The notes beneath the pieces were generated by a model. The model searched no databases and was not told the origin of the DNA. It saw only the letters and a list, made by a program, of their open reading frames with translations. Source: Paenibacillus sp. V4I3 (GTDB taxonomy: Bacteria > Bacillota > Bacilli > Paenibacillales > NBRC-103111). From it: a stretch of 64,000 nt of DNA. This document shows, in pieces, positions 63,801-64,000 of the stretch. The DNA lies in NCBI RefSeq assembly GCF_030817215.1, contig NZ_JAUSZA010000001.1, positions 7,809,501 to 7,873,500 on the forward strand. Reading direction: 5' to 3'. The first letter of the stretch is position 1. Every line of letters starts with the position of its first letter. Both the position numbers and the translations under genes were made by a program.

Positions 63801-64000
63801 TTGGTGTTTTTGAACCAAATAATGAACGTCCCTTGCGGTGCAATCATTTTGTTCTCCGTGATGGGATAATCATAAACGGTTGCGCCTGCCATGTATTTTA
63901 AAGTAAATCCTTTGACGTTAATGGGCGTAGAGGTAGAGTTGTACAGCTCAATAAACTCGAATGCATCTGTCCCGCCGGTTTTGTAGTCGATGTTTTTCGT
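60815..64000 (-). CDS. Very large extracellular protein: lamin-tail, FN3, propeller-like and Big2 domains (partial)
   Basis: The gene runs off the right edge; 1061 C-terminal residues are visible and the reading frame is open to base 64000. Domains in order (visible numbering): lamin-tail domain 1-160 (DAFEFIELYN), fibronectin III about 170-255, second lamin-tail about 262-440 (YEFIELYNPRS), second FN3 about 450-535, a propeller-like domain about 560-880 related to the lipoprotein at 52919, and two Big2-like Ig domains about 890-1050. Bacterial lamin-tail domains often accompany secreted hydrolases such as phosphoesterases and nucleases, so an enzyme domain may lie in the missing N-terminus (inference). 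No sortase motif or anchor is seen at the C-terminus. Confidence 0.85.
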   Translation of the reverse strand, partial: TKNIDYKTGGTDAFEFIELYNSTSTPINVKGFTLKYMAGATVYDYPITENKMIAPQGTFIIWFKNTNVQQVGLPEFNLAYGSSITEDQMFVVVNGGMSNSASRRVQFFDPDHILLTDTTYNVEDIGESISANFIPDRANGVVSTGRIPMQTNPGFLYPVQKVADPADTLPPAAPTGIQVTAGVGGVRVTWSDMLEPDVAYVNVYVNGVARNKLLIPENEAIIEGLENGTAVTLQVSTIDTAGRESVLTAPIVATPTADAMPGVMITEVVPDTWNTEPLESRDVYDAYEFIELYNPRSVPFDLNGKTVRFTQPDDAAKSWSWTFEKQTLIGPKKTIQFWVRPNGLNYLKPDGFNFSYYGFQVAKYVVDSAFVYGDGAGGLSNSGGIIDIVEPNGTVLVSAAYSAGQFLEKKGIAYAYPMFGGTVMRTLGVQQTGSPGVVNSTQIPRESTHDQTAPAAPAGFQAEPGRGEVFVSWQPNAESDLAGYRLYMGGQLEVTLPASVTSYKIPALPGQVAVTFELSAIDNSGNESARVSAAVMPTYPLMTQVEREPSPANALTESRYRVAWDVGEKGPIIPGLVQGHVPQGMSYFADNQHEWILMAAYHYTGDPSTLAIVDAKTGTLEKYVNLKNPDGSIYTGHAGGVAVSRDNIWLSSGKRMYRMPIQTLIDTPDQGFAQFADSFGVVTNASFAAYEDGILWVGEYSNPPSYTTSPSHQMQNRNGESHLSWIVGYELDINDRLPSDTPSFREESMDKFVPKYVISIGDKIQGVAFNKGEVLLTYNHGRPYNSIVRYAMPNVSDLSTKNAETSIGGVTVPVWLLDNVNKTGSINVPTGAENMFIRNEDGADHLYVNFESGANHMRFMSSYSMDRLLKLNLDQLRAYDNRTLAGVPQELKIGAQAQATVLADRGKSNAEDVTGSYIWTSSEPSIVEVTAEGRIRGIKPGTGTITGTAGGSVLKATVRVTSPDSIRADFPSSGRMTEGTSFQLAIKAVYADGYESDVTSLAAYAVKGSSEALEVNSKGLVRAVKPGTNVISIAFDGKTIEMKIIVSPEEAGGNNRDTKKY

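Noticed and set aside
60815..63892. Reading the large protein as complete from the ATG at 63892
   Set aside because: The frame is open to base 64000, with lamin-tail sequence (EFIELYN) upstream of that ATG and no ribosome site, so the gene is cut by the window edge.

Overview
The window looks like chromosomal DNA of a Paenibacillus-type low/mid-GC Firmicute. Signs are the strong AGGAGG ribosome binding sites, frequent GTG and TTG starts, YesM/YesN-type sensor kinase/response regulator pairs, several CUT1 sugar ABC importers without their own ATPases, ecsAB, mepB, and CcpA (cre)-like sites. No rRNA, tRNA, CRISPR array, complete insertion sequence or prophage is visible.

Layout. (1) 67-3389: a YesM-like kinase and a YesN-like regulator that is split by a frameshift. 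(2) 3470-4075: a pentapeptide-repeat protein. (3) 4375-16795: a beta-galactoside/arabinoside locus. On the minus strand it runs ArsR-like regulator, YesN, YesM, lipoprotein solute-binding protein (SBP), two permeases and LacZ; a GH51 arabinofuranosidase is divergent. (4) 16935-27997: a second CUT1 locus (YesM, YesN, SBP, two permeases, GH5 glycosidase), then a GH127 beta-L-arabinofuranosidase with a divergent AraC regulator. (5) 28037-39435: a fructan operon (SBP, YesM, YesN, anchored GH32, two permeases, PfkB fructokinase, cytosolic GH32). (6) 39762-49898: mixed genes: a DUF5667-like secreted protein, a putative PD-(D/E)XK nuclease with a possible leader attenuator, MepB, a half-size MFS protein with a FAD oxidoreductase, a decay island (MerR, SDR, small ORF, PAS kinase remnants), a VOC protein and a secreted subtilisin. 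(7) 49984-51932: ecsAB. (8) 52100-64000: a glycerophosphodiester locus (UgpBAE importer, two GDPD phosphodiesterases, a lipoprotein, MgtC, GlpD), followed by a very large extracellular lamin-tail/FN3/Big2 protein that runs off the right edge.

How the genes work together. Loci 3 to 5 follow one plan: a sensor kinase with an extracellular domain detects oligosaccharide, its AraC-type response regulator switches on a lipoprotein-dependent importer, and cytosolic glycosidases finish the job. None of the four importers carries an ATPase, so a shared MsmX/UgpC-like ATPase elsewhere is expected. In locus 8, imported glycerophosphodiesters would be cut by the GDPDs to glycerol-3-phosphate, which GlpD oxidises to DHAP.

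The most interesting features are a propeller-like domain shared by the ugp-operon lipoprotein and the giant lamin-tail protein; a promoter-terminator leader in front of the nuclease gene; a perfect 36-bp tandem duplication with hairpins between the fructan permease genes; and 11-bp inverted repeats flanking the lac-type operon promoter.
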